From Streptococcus oralis (GTDB lineage: Bacteria; Bacillota; Bacilli; Lactobacillales; Streptococcaceae), in contig NZ_CP097843.1 of NCBI RefSeq assembly GCF_023611505.1, positions 1,550,001-1,614,000 on the forward strand: DNA of 64,000 nucleotides, given 5' to 3'. Numbering within the stretch: the stretch's first letter is position 1; each line of letters opens with the position of its first letter. The notes under the pieces are model-generated. The model was given only the letters and a program-made list of their open reading frames with translations. It searched no databases and was not told the origin of the DNA. This document shows positions 9,505 to 19,236 of the stretch, in pieces. The translations under genes and the position numbers were made by a program.

Positions 9505-9790
9505 GCCTAGTGAAGCGCCTAGCCAAGTTCCATAGAAACTTGGCGTTACTTATTTAGATTGTTACACATTCAAATAAATTTACTGAGCTACGACACTGAG
9601 TTTTACAAATGGAATCGATTTGTAAAACTCAGTTAGTGAGGCAGTTAGGTAGTTCGATTCCTTACCATTACGACGGAAAAATCCACGAATCGATAATATT
9701 CGTGGATTTTTACTAGTGAAGCGTTTAGGTAGACCGCCATAGCGGTTACCGTCAAATGACAGCAACTTTATGTTGCTAGTCATTTGTAAC
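9505..9790. repeat. array of hairpins separated by a repeated connector
   Basis: A connector of the form TAGTGA(A/G)GC...TAG..A, with its own short stem, recurs at about 9508, 9634 and 9714, with a reduced version (ACTGAGCTACGAC) at about 9582. Between connectors are long inverted repeats unrelated in sequence: a 16-bp perfect stem (ACTGAGTTTTACAAAT with its complement) at about 9595-9633, a 13-bp stem (AAAAATCCACGAA) at about 9677-9711 and a 14-bp stem (CAAATGACAGCAAC, one bulge) at about 9753-9786. The connector stems also differ but pair (GCCAAGTT/AACTTGGC; GGTA/TACC; GGTA.ACCGC/GCGGT.TACC). The array has no coding potential and lies between two convergent genes. Confidence 0.75.
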
Positions 9791-9793
9791 GAT

Positions 9794-11338
9794 TTACATT
9801 TTTTCCTCCAACTCTACGTCTGGATATTTATCCGCAAACCAGCGGAGGGCAAAGTCATTTTCAAAGAGGAAGACTGGTTGGTCAAAGCGGTCCTTAGCCA
9901 AGATATTGCGGCTTGAGGACATCCGTTCATCCAAGTCCTCAGGCTTGATCCAACGAACAGTCTTTTTACCCATTGGGCTCATGACCACTTCTGCATTGTA
10001 CTCGCCTTCCATGCGGTGCTTAAAGACTTCAAACTGGAGTTGTCCCACAGCCCCTAGCATGTACTCGCCAGTTTGGTAATTCTTATAAAGCTGAATGGCT
10101 CCTTCTTGCACCAATTGCTCAATCCCTTTGTGGAAAGATTTTTGTTTCATAACGTTCTTAGCAGAAACTTTCATGAAAATCTCAGGTGTAAAGGTTGGCA
10201 GTGGTTCAAATTCAAACTTATTTTTTCCAACTGTCAAGGTATCCCCAACCTGATAAGTACCAGTATCGTAAACCCCGATAATATCACCTGCCACGGCATT
10301 GGTCACATTCTCACGACTTTCCGCCATAAACTGGGTGACATTAGAAAGCTTGGCAGTCTTCCCAGTACGAGGCAGATTGACACTCATCCCACGCTCAAAT
10401 TCGCCCGATACGATACGGACAAAGGCGATACGGTCACGGTGACGAGGATCCATGTTGGCTTGGATTTTAAAGACAAATCCTGAGAAATCCTTGTCATAAG
10501 GATCCACAATTTCGCCATCTGTTTTCTTGTGGCCATGTGGTTCAGGAGCAAACTTAAGGAAGGTCTCAAGGAAGGTCTGAACCCCAAAGTTTGTCAAGGC
10601 TGAGCCGAAGAAGACTGGTGTTAATTCACCCGCTAAAATAGCTTCTTCTGAAAACTCATTCCCAGCTTCTTGAAGGAGTTCGATATCGTCCTTAACCTGA
10701 GCGTAGAAAGGATTGCTTCCAAAAAGCTTATCCCCATCTTCTAGACTGGCAAAGCGTTCATCCCCTTTATAAAGCTCCAAACGTTGGTTATAGAGGTCAT
10801 ACAATCCTTCAAAAGCTTTCCCCATCCCGATTGGCCAGTTCATTGGATAGCTGGCAATCCCCAATACTTCTTCTAGCTCTTGCAAGAGGTCCAGTGGCTC
10901 ACGGCCATCACGGTCTAGCTTGTTCATAAAGGTAAAGACTGGAATTCCACGGTGCTTCACAACCTCAAACAATTTCTTGGTTTGGGCCTCGATACCCTTG
11001 GCAGAGTCCACGACCATGACCGCAGCATCCACCGCCATCAAGGTACGATAAGTATCTTCTGAGAAGTCTTCGTGCCCTGGTGTGTCGAGGATGTTCACGC
11101 GCTTGCCGTCGTAGTCAAACTGCATAACAGATGAGGTTACCGAAATACCACGTTGTTTCTCGATATCCATCCAGTCAGACTTAGCAAAAGTCCCTGTTTT
11201 CTTCCCTTTTACCGTACCAGCCTCACGAATCTCGCCCCCAAAATAGAGCAACTGCTCAGTGATGGTTGTTTTCCCGGCGTCCGGGTGGGAGATGATGGCA
11301 AAGGTACGGCGTTTCTTGATTTCTTCTTGAATAGTCAT
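9794..11338 (-). CDS. prfC: peptide chain release factor 3
   Basis: 514 residues; a translational GTPase that recycles class I release factors from the ribosome. G1 is SHPDAGKTT (about 18-26), G3 is DTPGHEDF (about 85-92) and G4 is NKLD (about 139-142). The RF3-specific features are [17 protein letters not shown] after G1 and the C-terminal [17 protein letters not shown]. Its 3' end abuts the hairpin array, and a good promoter lies upstream. Confidence 0.97.
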   Translation of the reverse strand: MTIQEEIKKRRTFAIISHPDAGKTTITEQLLYFGGEIREAGTVKGKKTGTFAKSDWMDIEKQRGISVTSSVMQFDYDGKRVNILDTPGHEDFSEDTYRTLMAVDAAVMVVDSAKGIEAQTKKLFEVVKHRGIPVFTFMNKLDRDGREPLDLLQELEEVLGIASYPMNWPIGMGKAFEGLYDLYNQRLELYKGDERFASLEDGDKLFGSNPFYAQVKDDIELLQEAGNEFSEEAILAGELTPVFFGSALTNFGVQTFLETFLKFAPEPHGHKKTDGEIVDPYDKDFSGFVFKIQANMDPRHRDRIAFVRIVSGEFERGMSVNLPRTGKTAKLSNVTQFMAESRENVTNAVAGDIIGVYDTGTYQVGDTLTVGKNKFEFEPLPTFTPEIFMKVSAKNVMKQKSFHKGIEQLVQEGAIQLYKNYQTGEYMLGAVGQLQFEVFKHRMEGEYNAEVVMSPMGKKTVRWIKPEDLDERMSSSRNILAKDRFDQPVFLFENDFALRWFADKYPDVELEEKM

Positions 11339-11428
11339 AAGTTCTCTTTCTTTGATTTTCTATTTTTAGTTGTTTCAGTAGCTAAGAATGATGTTTACAT
11401 TGGATTTTACTATTCCTTTCAACTCTCC

Positions 11429-11457
11429 ATTATAGCGGATTTTGGGGAGTTTTTCAA
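11429..11457 (-). promoter_or_regulatory. promoter of prfC
   Basis: Read on the minus strand: -35 TTGAAA (11452-11457), 17-base spacer, -10 TATAAT (11429-11434). The start codon is about 90 bases downstream, so the leader is fairly long. Confidence 0.7.
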
Positions 11458-11481
11458 TTGCTCATCTGATGAAAAGGCAAG

Positions 11482-12174
11482 CTAGAGTATAGATTTTACC
11501 TGATTTCTATTTTCCCACCGTTTCTTGAACAAGATATCAAAGAGAACAAGAGCCAGTGAAAGGATGACCGACACAAGGAGGTACTTTATCCATAGAGGAG
11601 CATTCGAGATAAACGGGGTATCTCTTAAGAGACCATAATTTCCACCCGTTACCTGATTAACCCCAACTAAAAAGAGGTTGAGAATAAAGGTATAGGCTAC
11701 AATCATATACTTCTTAAGCAAGGTCTTGTCATAGTGATTCATCAAGTAAATCAAGGAATTCACTAGAAGGGCATAGTGCCCAATCAAAAATGAAAAACTG
11801 GTGATATGGGGGAAATCATAGGGGTCAAAAACAGGGTAAACCAAAGCAAATACCGCTCCACTTGCTCCTAAGAGAGCAAAATATTGCTTGCTCCGCCATT
11901 TATCTGGCAAGAAAACCACCGCAAACATAGCCAAACGGCAATGATAAAAAGGAAGACTATTAGAAAATGGGATCCCAAAGCCAACATACCAGCTATATAG
12001 GGCTAGCAACTGGAGGATCTGAATCCCCTTAAACAAGCGGACAAATTTCGGATTTTTATGATAAACAAGCGCTCCATAAATACAAAGCACTAAGAGAAGC
12101 ATCATGATCCCATACCAAAAGAGCGAAATGGGAGGAGGAACCGTTTGAGATCTGGTGATAAATTGATGGAACAT
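11482..12174 (-). CDS. YwaF/TIGR02206 family integral membrane protein
   Basis: 230 residues with about seven membrane segments. The pattern LPFYHCRLAMFAVVF (about 74-88) and the following HITSFSFLIGHYALLVNSLIYL (about 126-147) match the TIGR02206/YwaF family of unknown function. It ends about 140 bases upstream of the prfC start and has its own promoter. No function can be given. Confidence 0.85.
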   Translation of the reverse strand: MFHQFITRSQTVPPPISLFWYGIMMLLLVLCIYGALVYHKNPKFVRLFKGIQILQLLALYSWYVGFGIPFSNSLPFYHCRLAMFAVVFLPDKWRSKQYFALLGASGAVFALVYPVFDPYDFPHITSFSFLIGHYALLVNSLIYLMNHYDKTLLKKYMIVAYTFILNLFLVGVNQVTGGNYGLLRDTPFISNAPLWIKYLLVSVILSLALVLFDILFKKRWENRNQVKSIL

Positions 12175-12217
12175 ATTTCTATCCTAACCCTTATTTTCTC
12201 TATTCTCTAGTTTAACC

Positions 12218-12246
12218 ATTATAGCGAATTAAAAGCGATTTTTCAA
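12218..12246 (-). promoter_or_regulatory. promoter of the ywaF-like gene
   Basis: On the minus strand: -35 TTGAAA (12241-12246), 17-base spacer, -10 TATAAT (12218-12223). It closely resembles the prfC promoter. Confidence 0.68.
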
Positions 12247-12339
12247 TTTCTATTTCTTTTCAGTTTGGCTCCCTTATTTATAGGAAAATATGGTAAAATA
12301 GAACAGACTAAAAATCATCATTTCACGAAAGGATGCAAG

Positions 12340-12642
12340 ATGAAAATTACGCAAGAAGAGGTAACACACGTTGCCAATCTTTCAAAATTAAGATTCTCTG
12401 AAGAAGAAACTGCTGCCTTTGCGACAACCTTGTCTAAAATTGTTGACATGGTTGAATTGCTAGGCGAAGTCGACACAACTGGTGTCGCACCTACTACGAC
12501 CATGGCGGACCGCAAGACCGTACTCCGCCCTGATGTGGCCGAAGAAGGAACAGACCGTGACCGCTTGTTTAAAAACGTACCTGAAAAAGACAACTACTAT
12601 ATCAAGGTACCAGCTATCCTAGATGATGGAGGAGATGCCTAA
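12340..12642 (+). CDS. gatC: Asp-tRNA(Asn)/Glu-tRNA(Gln) amidotransferase subunit C
   Basis: 100 residues from [23 protein letters not shown]; an AAAGGA site precedes this ATG, and the upstream in-frame extension is not GatC-like. GatC is the small helical chaperone-like subunit that wraps around GatA and GatB. The conserved C-terminal pattern is LRPDVAEEG followed by the KVP segment. The stop codon overlaps the gatA start by one base. Confidence 0.97.
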   Translation: MKITQEEVTHVANLSKLRFSEEETAAFATTLSKIVDMVELLGEVDTTGVAPTTTMADRKTVLRPDVAEEGTDRDRLFKNVPEKDNYYIKVPAILDDGGDA

Positions 12643-14108
12643 TGACTTTTAATAACAAAACGATTGAAGACTTGCACAACCTCCTTGTCTCTAAGGAAAT
12701 TTCTGCAACTGAATTGACCCAAGCAACGCTTGAAGATATTAAGTCTCGCGAGACAACTATCAACGCATTTGTCACCATCGCTGAGGAGCAGGCCCTTGCT
12801 CAAGCTAAGGCTATTGATGAAGCTGGAATTGACTCGGATAATGTCCTTTCAGGAATTCCGCTAGCTGTTAAGGATAATATCTCTACAGACGGTATCCTGA
12901 CAACTGCCGCCTCAAAAATGCTCTACAACTATGAGCCTATCTTTGATGCGACAGCCGTTGCCAATGCCAAAGCTAAAGGTATGATTGTTGTCGGAAAAAC
13001 CAACATGGACGAATTTGCCATGGGTGGTTCAGGTGAAACTTCTCACTACGGTGCCACTAAAAATGCTTGGGACCATAGCAAGGTTCCTGGTGGATCATCA
13101 AGCGGTTCTGCGGCTTCTGTAGCTTCAGGACAAGTTCGTTTATCACTTGGTTCTGATACTGGTGGTTCTATCCGCCAACCTGCTGCCTTCAACGGGATTG
13201 TTGGTCTCAAACCAACCTACGGAACAGTTTCACGTTTCGGTCTCATTGCTTTCGGTAGCTCACTAGACCAGATTGGACCTTTTGCACCAACTGTTAAGGA
13301 AAATGCCCTCTTGCTCAACGCTATTGCCAGCGAAGATGCCAAAGATTCTACTTCTGCTCCTGTCCGCATTGCCGACTTTACTTCAAAAATCGGCCAAGAC
13401 ATCAAGGGCATGAAAATTGCTTTGCCTAAAGAATATCTCGGTGAAGGAATTGACCCAGAAGTTAAAGAAACCATTATCAAGGCAGCCAAACACTTTGAGA
13501 AACTTGGTGCCATCGTCGAAGAAGTGAGCCTTCCTCACTCCAAATACGGTGTTGCAGTTTACTACATCATTGCTTCATCAGAAGCATCCTCAAACTTGCA
13601 ACGTTTTGACGGTATTCGTTACGGCTACCGCGCAGAGGATGCGACTAATCTTGATGAAATCTATGTAAACAGCCGTAGTCAAGGTTTTGGTGAAGAGGTA
13701 AAACGCCGTATCATGCTGGGTACTTTCAGCCTTTCATCAGGTTACTATGATGCCTACTATAAGAAGGCTGGACAAGTCCGTACCCTCATCATCCAAGATT
13801 TCGAAAAAGTCTTTGCGGATTACGACTTGATTTTGGGACCAACTGCTCCAAGTGTTGCTTATGACTTGGACTCACTCAACCACGACCCAGTTGCCATGTA
13901 CTTGGCTGACCTTTTGACCATCCCTGTCAACTTGGCAGGTCTCCCAGGAATTTCGATTCCTGCTGGATTTGCTCAAGGTCTCCCTGTCGGACTCCAATTG
14001 ATCGGTCCTAAATACTCAGAAGAAACCATTTACCAAGTTGCTGCTGCTTTTGAAGCGACAACAGACTACCACAAACAACAACCCGTGATTTTTGGAGGTG
14101 ATAACTAA
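12642..14108 (+). CDS. gatA: Asp-tRNA(Asn)/Glu-tRNA(Gln) amidotransferase subunit A
   Basis: 488 residues. An amidase-signature enzyme that frees ammonia from glutamine for GatB. The catalytic Ser-cisSer-Lys set is visible: Lys in LAVKDNIST (about 78), [14 protein letters not shown] (about 150-163) and [15 protein letters not shown] with the nucleophile serine at about 176. One base overlaps gatC and one overlaps gatB, so the three subunits are translationally coupled. Confidence 0.97.
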   Translation: MTFNNKTIEDLHNLLVSKEISATELTQATLEDIKSRETTINAFVTIAEEQALAQAKAIDEAGIDSDNVLSGIPLAVKDNISTDGILTTAASKMLYNYEPIFDATAVANAKAKGMIVVGKTNMDEFAMGGSGETSHYGATKNAWDHSKVPGGSSSGSAASVASGQVRLSLGSDTGGSIRQPAAFNGIVGLKPTYGTVSRFGLIAFGSSLDQIGPFAPTVKENALLLNAIASEDAKDSTSAPVRIADFTSKIGQDIKGMKIALPKEYLGEGIDPEVKETIIKAAKHFEKLGAIVEEVSLPHSKYGVAVYYIIASSEASSNLQRFDGIRYGYRAEDATNLDEIYVNSRSQGFGEEVKRRIMLGTFSLSSGYYDAYYKKAGQVRTLIIQDFEKVFADYDLILGPTAPSVAYDLDSLNHDPVAMYLADLLTIPVNLAGLPGISIPAGFAQGLPVGLQLIGPKYSEETIYQVAAAFEATTDYHKQQPVIFGGDN

Positions 14109-15553
14109 TGAACTTTGAAACAGTCATTGGACTTGAAGTCCACGTAGAGCTCAACACCAATTCAAAAATCTTCTCACCAACTTCTGCCCACTTCGGAAAT
14201 GACCAAAACGCCAACACCAACGTGATTGACTGGTCTTTCCCAGGAGTTCTGCCAGTTCTCAATAAAGGTGTTGTCGATGCTGGTATCAAGGCGGCTCTTG
14301 CCCTCAACATGGACATCCACAAAAAAATGCACTTTGACCGCAAGAACTACTTCTATCCTGATAATCCCAAAGCCTACCAAATTTCTCAGTTTGATGAACC
14401 TATCGGCTACAACGGCTGGATTGAAGTCGAGCTCGAAGACGGTACGACCAAGAAAATCGGTATCGAACGCGCCCACCTAGAAGAAGACGCTGGTAAAAAC
14501 ACCCACGGTACAGATGGTTACTCTTATGTTGACCTCAACCGCCAAGGGGTGCCTTTGATTGAGATTGTATCTGAAGCTGACATGCGTTCTCCTGAAGAAG
14601 CCTACGCTTATCTGACAGCCCTCAAGGAAGTTATCCAGTACGCTGGCATTTCCGACGTTAAGATGGAAGAAGGTTCTATGCGCGTGGATGCCAACATCTC
14701 TCTTCGTCCTTATGGTCAAGAGAAATTCGGTACCAAGACTGAGTTGAAAAACCTCAACTCCTTCTCTAACGTCCGTAAGGGGCTTGAATACGAAGTCCAA
14801 CGCCAGGCTGAAATCCTTCGCTCAGGTGGTCAAATCCGCCAAGAAACACGCCGTTATGATGAAGCTAACAAAGCAACCATTCTCATGCGTGTAAAGGAAG
14901 GTGCTGCAGACTATCGCTATTTCCCAGAACCAGACCTACCCCTCTTTGAAATCTCAGACGAGTGGATCGAAGAAATGCGGACTGAGTTACCAGAGTTTCC
15001 AAAAGAACGCCGTGCGCGCTATGTATCTGACCTTGGCTTGTCAGAATACGATGCTAGTCAGTTAACTGCTAATAAAGTCACTTCTGACTTCTTTGAAAAA
15101 GCTGTTGCCCTCGGTGGTGATGCCAAACAAGTCTCAAACTGGCTCCAAGGTGAAGTTGCTCAATTCTTGAACGCTGAAGGAAAAACACTCGAACAAATCG
15201 AATTGACTCCAGAAAACTTGGTTGAAATGATTGCCATCATCGAAGACGGTACCATCTCTTCTAAGATTGCCAAGAAAGTCTTTGTCCACCTTGCTAAAAA
15301 TGGCGGTGGCGCGCGTGAATACGTGGAAAAAGCAGGTTTGGTGCAAATCTCTGATCCAGATGTTCTGATTCCAATCATCCACCAAGTCTTTGCCGATAAC
15401 GAAGCTGCCGTTGCCGACTTCAAATCAGGTAAACGCAACGCAGACAAGGCCTTCACAGGATTCCTTATGAAAGCTACCAAAGGTCAAGCCAACCCACAAG
15501 TTGCCCTTAAACTACTTGCTCAGGAATTGGCTAAGTTGAAAGACAGTGAGTAA
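14108..15553 (+). CDS. gatB: Asp-tRNA(Asn)/Glu-tRNA(Gln) amidotransferase subunit B
   Basis: 481 residues; the kinase/transamidase subunit that phosphorylates misacylated Glu-tRNA(Gln) or Asp-tRNA(Asn) and accepts ammonia from GatA. It begins [21 protein letters not shown], the GatB signature, with [18 protein letters not shown] (about 79-96) and [16 protein letters not shown]. The C-terminal YqeY-like tail domain ends [17 protein letters not shown]. Last gene of gatCAB; the next gene starts 73 bases on. Confidence 0.97.
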   Translation: MNFETVIGLEVHVELNTNSKIFSPTSAHFGNDQNANTNVIDWSFPGVLPVLNKGVVDAGIKAALALNMDIHKKMHFDRKNYFYPDNPKAYQISQFDEPIGYNGWIEVELEDGTTKKIGIERAHLEEDAGKNTHGTDGYSYVDLNRQGVPLIEIVSEADMRSPEEAYAYLTALKEVIQYAGISDVKMEEGSMRVDANISLRPYGQEKFGTKTELKNLNSFSNVRKGLEYEVQRQAEILRSGGQIRQETRRYDEANKATILMRVKEGAADYRYFPEPDLPLFEISDEWIEEMRTELPEFPKERRARYVSDLGLSEYDASQLTANKVTSDFFEKAVALGGDAKQVSNWLQGEVAQFLNAEGKTLEQIELTPENLVEMIAIIEDGTISSKIAKKVFVHLAKNGGGAREYVEKAGLVQISDPDVLIPIIHQVFADNEAAVADFKSGKRNADKAFTGFLMKATKGQANPQVALKLLAQELAKLKDSE

Positions 15554-15626
15554 TTCGCTACTAGTCACCCAGTAGTCTACTCAGCAAGAGAGGAACTACC
15601 TTTTCAATCATATAGTTAGGAGACAC

Positions 15627-16583
15627 ATGAAAAAGTTTTACGCTCTTTTAATGACCTGTTTATTACTTGTTTTTCTATCCGTGCCTCAAATCGTTGATGC
15701 GGGTGTAGGACATTCCAGAAGTGGAGGGAGCAGCCACAGTAGCTCCAGAAGTAGCAGCCGCTCAAGTGGAGGTGGAAGTCGTTCTGGCGGCTCATCCTAC
15801 CACTACTACCGCTCTGGATACGGCTCATCCTCTGACAGTTCTAATAGCTCTCCCTATCTAGGATTTATGTTCATATTAATCGGAGGAATCATACTAGTTG
15901 TTATCGTCAAATCCTTGCAGAATAAGTCTGGAGATTCGAGTTCAACCTACACTAGTAATGATTATCAAACGCTTCATCGTCGAGTTGAACACAACACACT
16001 GGCCATTAGCCGTGTGAAATACGGGGATCCGAACTTTGACGCGGAAGCCTTCACATCTTGGGTTAAGGAAGTCTACCTTAAATTGCAGGTTGCCTGGACT
16101 GAGAAAAATTGGAACTCTGTCCGCGCTTTGGAAAGTACCAGTCTCTACTCTCAACATAGTACCCAACTTGAGGACCATATTCGAGCTAAAACAACTAATG
16201 TTTTAGAGAAAGTTTGTATCGAAAATGTTCGCATCAAGGAGTTCATTGAAAATCCTGACGGAAACGATACCTTAGTGGTGATCCTGTCATCTACCTTGCG
16301 GGACTATGTCATTGACGATGAGACTCGCCGTGTCCTTGAAGGAGATCCTAAAAAAGATCTCTTCACCGTGTACCAATTGAACTTTATCCGTCAACATGGT
16401 AGCCAAACGCAGGCAGTTAATCCAGACCAAGTGGTGAGCGACCACTGTCCAAACTGTGGCGCCCCATTGAAAATCTCTGCAGTTAGCGAGTGCGACTACT
16501 GTGGTGCCAATCTCTCTCGCAGTCCAAACCAATGGGTACTTGATACCTACGATGTTGTGGATGAAGACGAACTATATAATTAG
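15627..16583 (+). CDS. Tim44-like membrane protein with a C-terminal zinc ribbon
   Basis: 318 residues. A signal-like N-terminus (1-25, possible cut after VDA) is followed by a Ser/Gly/Arg-rich low-complexity stretch (about 26-74), a membrane segment (about 77-97, FMFILIGGIILVVIV) and a globular domain (about 115-265) that resembles the Tim44/MBA1 fold (WVKEVYLKLQVAWTEKNW, then SSTLRDYVID). A zinc ribbon CPNC...CDYC (Cys274, 277, 289, 292) lies near the end. The downstream SPFH gene starts 8 bases later, so the two form an operon. Function unknown; family assignment is by eye. Confidence 0.72.
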   Translation: MKKFYALLMTCLLLVFLSVPQIVDAGVGHSRSGGSSHSSSRSSSRSSGGGSRSGGSSYHYYRSGYGSSSDSSNSSPYLGFMFILIGGIILVVIVKSLQNKSGDSSSTYTSNDYQTLHRRVEHNTLAISRVKYGDPNFDAEAFTSWVKEVYLKLQVAWTEKNWNSVRALESTSLYSQHSTQLEDHIRAKTTNVLEKVCIENVRIKEFIENPDGNDTLVVILSSTLRDYVIDDETRRVLEGDPKKDLFTVYQLNFIRQHGSQTQAVNPDQVVSDHCPNCGAPLKISAVSECDYCGANLSRSPNQWVLDTYDVVDEDELYN

Positions 16584-16591
16584 GAGGAATT

Positions 16592-17719
16592 ATGGGATTT
16601 ATACGTGCAGCCTTATCAGCAGGCTTAAATAGTTTTAATGATAGTAAATTCAAGGAAGCCATCGTCCTTCCAGACAATGTCTCTGGCAACGCCTTGGCCG
16701 TCAAGGGTCAATTACTCACTAAAGACCCAGATGGACGTTCTCGTCACAGCAATCAAAATACAGGCCTCTTGTCAGATGGCAGTGTGGTTATCGTTCCTCA
16801 AGGTTATACCGCTGTTTTGGTAAACAACGGTACCTTTCTTGGTGATGTCCTCGAAGCTGGTAGCCACGAATGGCAAGCTGGTGATAATGCTTGGCTCCTT
16901 GAAAAAGGTGGTTTAAAAGGCACTTGGGAAAACTTTAAAAACCGTTTCTCTTTCGGTGGACAAGTCATCACCCAACAGGAAATTATCTTTATCCGCATGC
17001 AACCTATTGCAGGTAATAAGTTCGGCACACAAAATGCGGTCGAATACTTCAGCGAACGTTACCAACAATTGCTTAACATCCGTTTCTATGGCTTGTTTGA
17101 TGTAAAAATAGCAGATCCAGTCCTCTTCTACGTGAGTTCTGTTAGCCGTCAAATTACTGACGGACAGCCATTTACTCTCCAAGATGTAGCTCAAGGAACG
17201 CTCCGTCAAAATATCGCACCGAAAATCGCGATTGCCATTGCCAAATACACTAACGAAAACAAGGTTGATATCTATAGCCTCAATGCCAACCAAGATACCT
17301 TTAACGAACTCGCTAAACAAGAGGTCAACAAGGTTTGGACAGGCCTCTACGGAATTGAAGCAACTAATATCTTGCTTGAAGACCTCAGCTACGATCAAGA
17401 AAGTCTTGATATCGTTCGCAAGCTTGATAGTGAGCTCGTGGCAATGAAGTACAACACGATTGAAATCGAAGAACGCCGTGCTCGTAACGAAGCCCTCATT
17501 GCTGCAGCTGCCAACGAAGGGAATGGCAATGGGATGAACATGTTTATGGGTATGAATCTTGGCCAAACTCTCGGTGGTCAACTAAGCCAACAAGTCCAAA
17601 ATCAAGCGCCGGCTCAAAAAACTGGGCAAACTGCCAGCAAGAATTTTTACATCGAAGTCGATGGAAAATACGTCCTCGTTACTAAAGACGAAGATGGAAA
17701 TATCGTACCAGTCAACTAA
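16592..17719 (+). CDS. SPFH/Band 7-domain protein (YdjI-like)
   Basis: 375 residues preceded by a strong AGGAGG site. No membrane segment or signal peptide is evident. The SPFH region (about 55-270) begins VVIVPQGYTAVLVNNGTF and includes WLLEKGGLKGTWENFKNRFSFGG, which matches the soluble 'virion core protein'/YdjI family. In Bacillus, YdjI joins PspA at stressed membranes. After a helical part and a Gly/Asn/Met-rich linker (about 310-330), it ends with a short segment KNFYIEVDGKYVLV. The zinc ribbon common at the end of this family is absent here but present in the partner gene. Confidence 0.85.
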   Translation: MGFIRAALSAGLNSFNDSKFKEAIVLPDNVSGNALAVKGQLLTKDPDGRSRHSNQNTGLLSDGSVVIVPQGYTAVLVNNGTFLGDVLEAGSHEWQAGDNAWLLEKGGLKGTWENFKNRFSFGGQVITQQEIIFIRMQPIAGNKFGTQNAVEYFSERYQQLLNIRFYGLFDVKIADPVLFYVSSVSRQITDGQPFTLQDVAQGTLRQNIAPKIAIAIAKYTNENKVDIYSLNANQDTFNELAKQEVNKVWTGLYGIEATNILLEDLSYDQESLDIVRKLDSELVAMKYNTIEIEERRARNEALIAAAANEGNGNGMNMFMGMNLGQTLGGQLSQQVQNQAPAQKTGQTASKNFYIEVDGKYVLVTKDEDGNIVPVN

Positions 17720-17737
17720 TTAAGCTCCTTCTGACAT

Positions 17738-17766
17738 TTGAGTAATGTTGTCTTTTATGGTACAAT
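17738..17766 (+). promoter_or_regulatory. promoter of efp-asp23-nusB
   Basis: -35 TTGAGT (17738-17743), 17-base spacer, -10 TACAAT (17761-17766). Confidence 0.65.
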
Positions 17767-17800
17767 AAAGAGTAAATTATTTTATTAAAGAGGTAAAAAC

Positions 17801-18361
17801 ATGATTGAAGCAAGTAAATTAAAGGCTGGTATGACCTTTGAAACAGCTGACGGAAAATTGATTCGCGTTTTGGAAGCTAGCCACCACAAACCAGGTAAAG
17901 GAAACACAATCATGCGTATGAAATTGCGTGATGTCCGTACTGGTTCTACATTTGACACAAGCTACCGTCCAGAGGAAAAATTTGAACAAGCTATTATCGA
18001 GACTGTCCCAGCCCAATACTTGTATAAAATGGATGACACAGCATACTTCATGAATACAGAAACTTACGACCAGTACGAAATCCCTGTAGTCAACGTTGAA
18101 AACGAATTGCTTTACATCCTTGAAAACTCAGATGTGAAGATCCAATTCTACGGAACTGAAGTGATCGGTGTCACCGTTCCTACTACTGTTGAATTGACAG
18201 TTGCAGAAACTCAACCATCTATCAAAGGTGCTACGGTTACAGGTTCTGGTAAACCAGCAACGATGGAAACTGGACTTGTCGTAAACGTTCCAGACTTCAT
18301 CGAAGCAGGACAAAAACTCGTTATCAACACTGCAGAAGGAACTTACGTTTCTCGTGCCTAA
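17801..18361 (+). CDS. efp: translation elongation factor P
   Basis: 186 residues. It relieves ribosome stalling at proline runs. The N-terminal KOW-like domain has the loop [21 protein letters not shown]; the tip lysine (PGKGN, about 32) is the site that is modified in other bacteria. The C-terminal OB domains end [27 protein letters not shown]. First gene of efp-asp23-nusB. Confidence 0.97.
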
Positions 18362-18382
18362 TCTCTAGAAAGAGGTCATTCT

Positions 18383-18772
18383 ATGGGAATTGAAGAACAA
18401 CTTGGCGAAATCGTTATCGCCCCACGTGTACTTGAAAAAATCATTGCTATTGCTACTGCAAAAGTAGAGGGTGTACACTCTTTTTCAAACAAATCAGTAT
18501 CTGACACCCTTTCAAAACTTTCTCTCGGCCGTGGCGTTTATCTTAAAAATGTGGACGAAGAACTCACAGCAGATATCTATCTCTACCTTGAGTACGGAGT
18601 AAAAGTTCCTAAGGTAGCTGTTGCTATTCAGAAAGCTGTCAAAGATGCTGTCCGCAACATGGCTGATGTAGAACTCGCTGCTATCAATATCCACGTTGCA
18701 GGTATCGTTCCAGATAAAACACCAAAACCAGAATTGAAAGATCTATTTGACGAGGACTTCCTCAATGACTAG
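18383..18772 (+). CDS. Asp23/Gls24 family envelope stress response protein
   Basis: 129 residues. The family signature is GEIVIAPRVLEKIIAIATAKVEGVHSF (about 8-34), then YLYLEYGVKVPKVAVAIQKAVKDAV and the closing INIHVAGIVPDKTP. Homologues are small soluble proteins at the membrane or associated with alkaline and cell-wall stress. It overlaps the nusB start by 8 bases, as in other streptococci. Confidence 0.94.
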   Translation: MGIEEQLGEIVIAPRVLEKIIAIATAKVEGVHSFSNKSVSDTLSKLSLGRGVYLKNVDEELTADIYLYLEYGVKVPKVAVAIQKAVKDAVRNMADVELAAINIHVAGIVPDKTPKPELKDLFDEDFLND

Positions 18773-19187
18773 TCCACTATTAGAATCTAGACGCCAACTC
18801 CGTAAATGCGCTTTTCAAGCTCTTATGAGCCTTGAGTTCGGTACGGATGTCGAAACTGCTTGTCGTTTCGCCTATACTCATGATCGTGAAGATACGGATG
18901 TGCAACTTCCAGCCTTTTTGACAGAGCTAGTTTCTGGTGTTCAAGCTAAAAAGGAAGAACTAGACAAGCAAATCACACAGCATTTAAAAGCAGGTTGGAC
19001 CATCGAGCGTTTAACACTCGTGGAGAGAAACCTCCTTCGCTTGGGAGTCTTTGAAATCATTTCATTTGACACCCCTCAGCTGGTTGCTGTAAATGAAGCT
19101 ATCGAGCTTGCAAAGGACTTCTCAGATCAAAAATCTGCCCGTTTTATCAATGGACTGCTCAGCCAGTTTGTAACAGAAGAACAGTAA
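18765..19187 (+). CDS. nusB: transcription antitermination protein NusB
   Basis: 140 residues from MTSPLLESRRQLRKCAFQAL; this ATG overlaps the asp23 stop. NusB binds boxA RNA with NusE in rRNA antitermination. The conserved ends are present: RRQLRKCAFQALMSLEFG at the start and VAVNEAIELAKDFSDQKSARFINGLLSQF at the end. Last gene of the operon, followed by a strong palindromic terminator. Confidence 0.96.
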   Translation: MTSPLLESRRQLRKCAFQALMSLEFGTDVETACRFAYTHDREDTDVQLPAFLTELVSGVQAKKEELDKQITQHLKAGWTIERLTLVERNLLRLGVFEIISFDTPQLVAVNEAIELAKDFSDQKSARFINGLLSQFVTEEQ

Positions 19188-19192
19188 ACAGA

Positions 19193-19226
19193 AAAAGTGT
19201 TTGACAGCTGTCAAACACTTTTTTCT
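19193..19226. terminator. bidirectional terminator between nusB and the CPBP gene
   Basis: A perfect inverted repeat AAGTGTTTGACA/TGTCAAACACTT with a 2-base centre, flanked by A-run and T-run, so it can stop transcription from both sides. Confidence 0.85.
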
Positions 19227-19236
19227 TTGCCTTCCA

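Noticed and set aside
16913..17581. Minus-strand open frame of 222 codons inside the SPFH gene
   Set aside because: The plus-strand gene has strong family motifs and a ribosome site; the reverse frame shows no protein-like pattern and only reflects codon usage.
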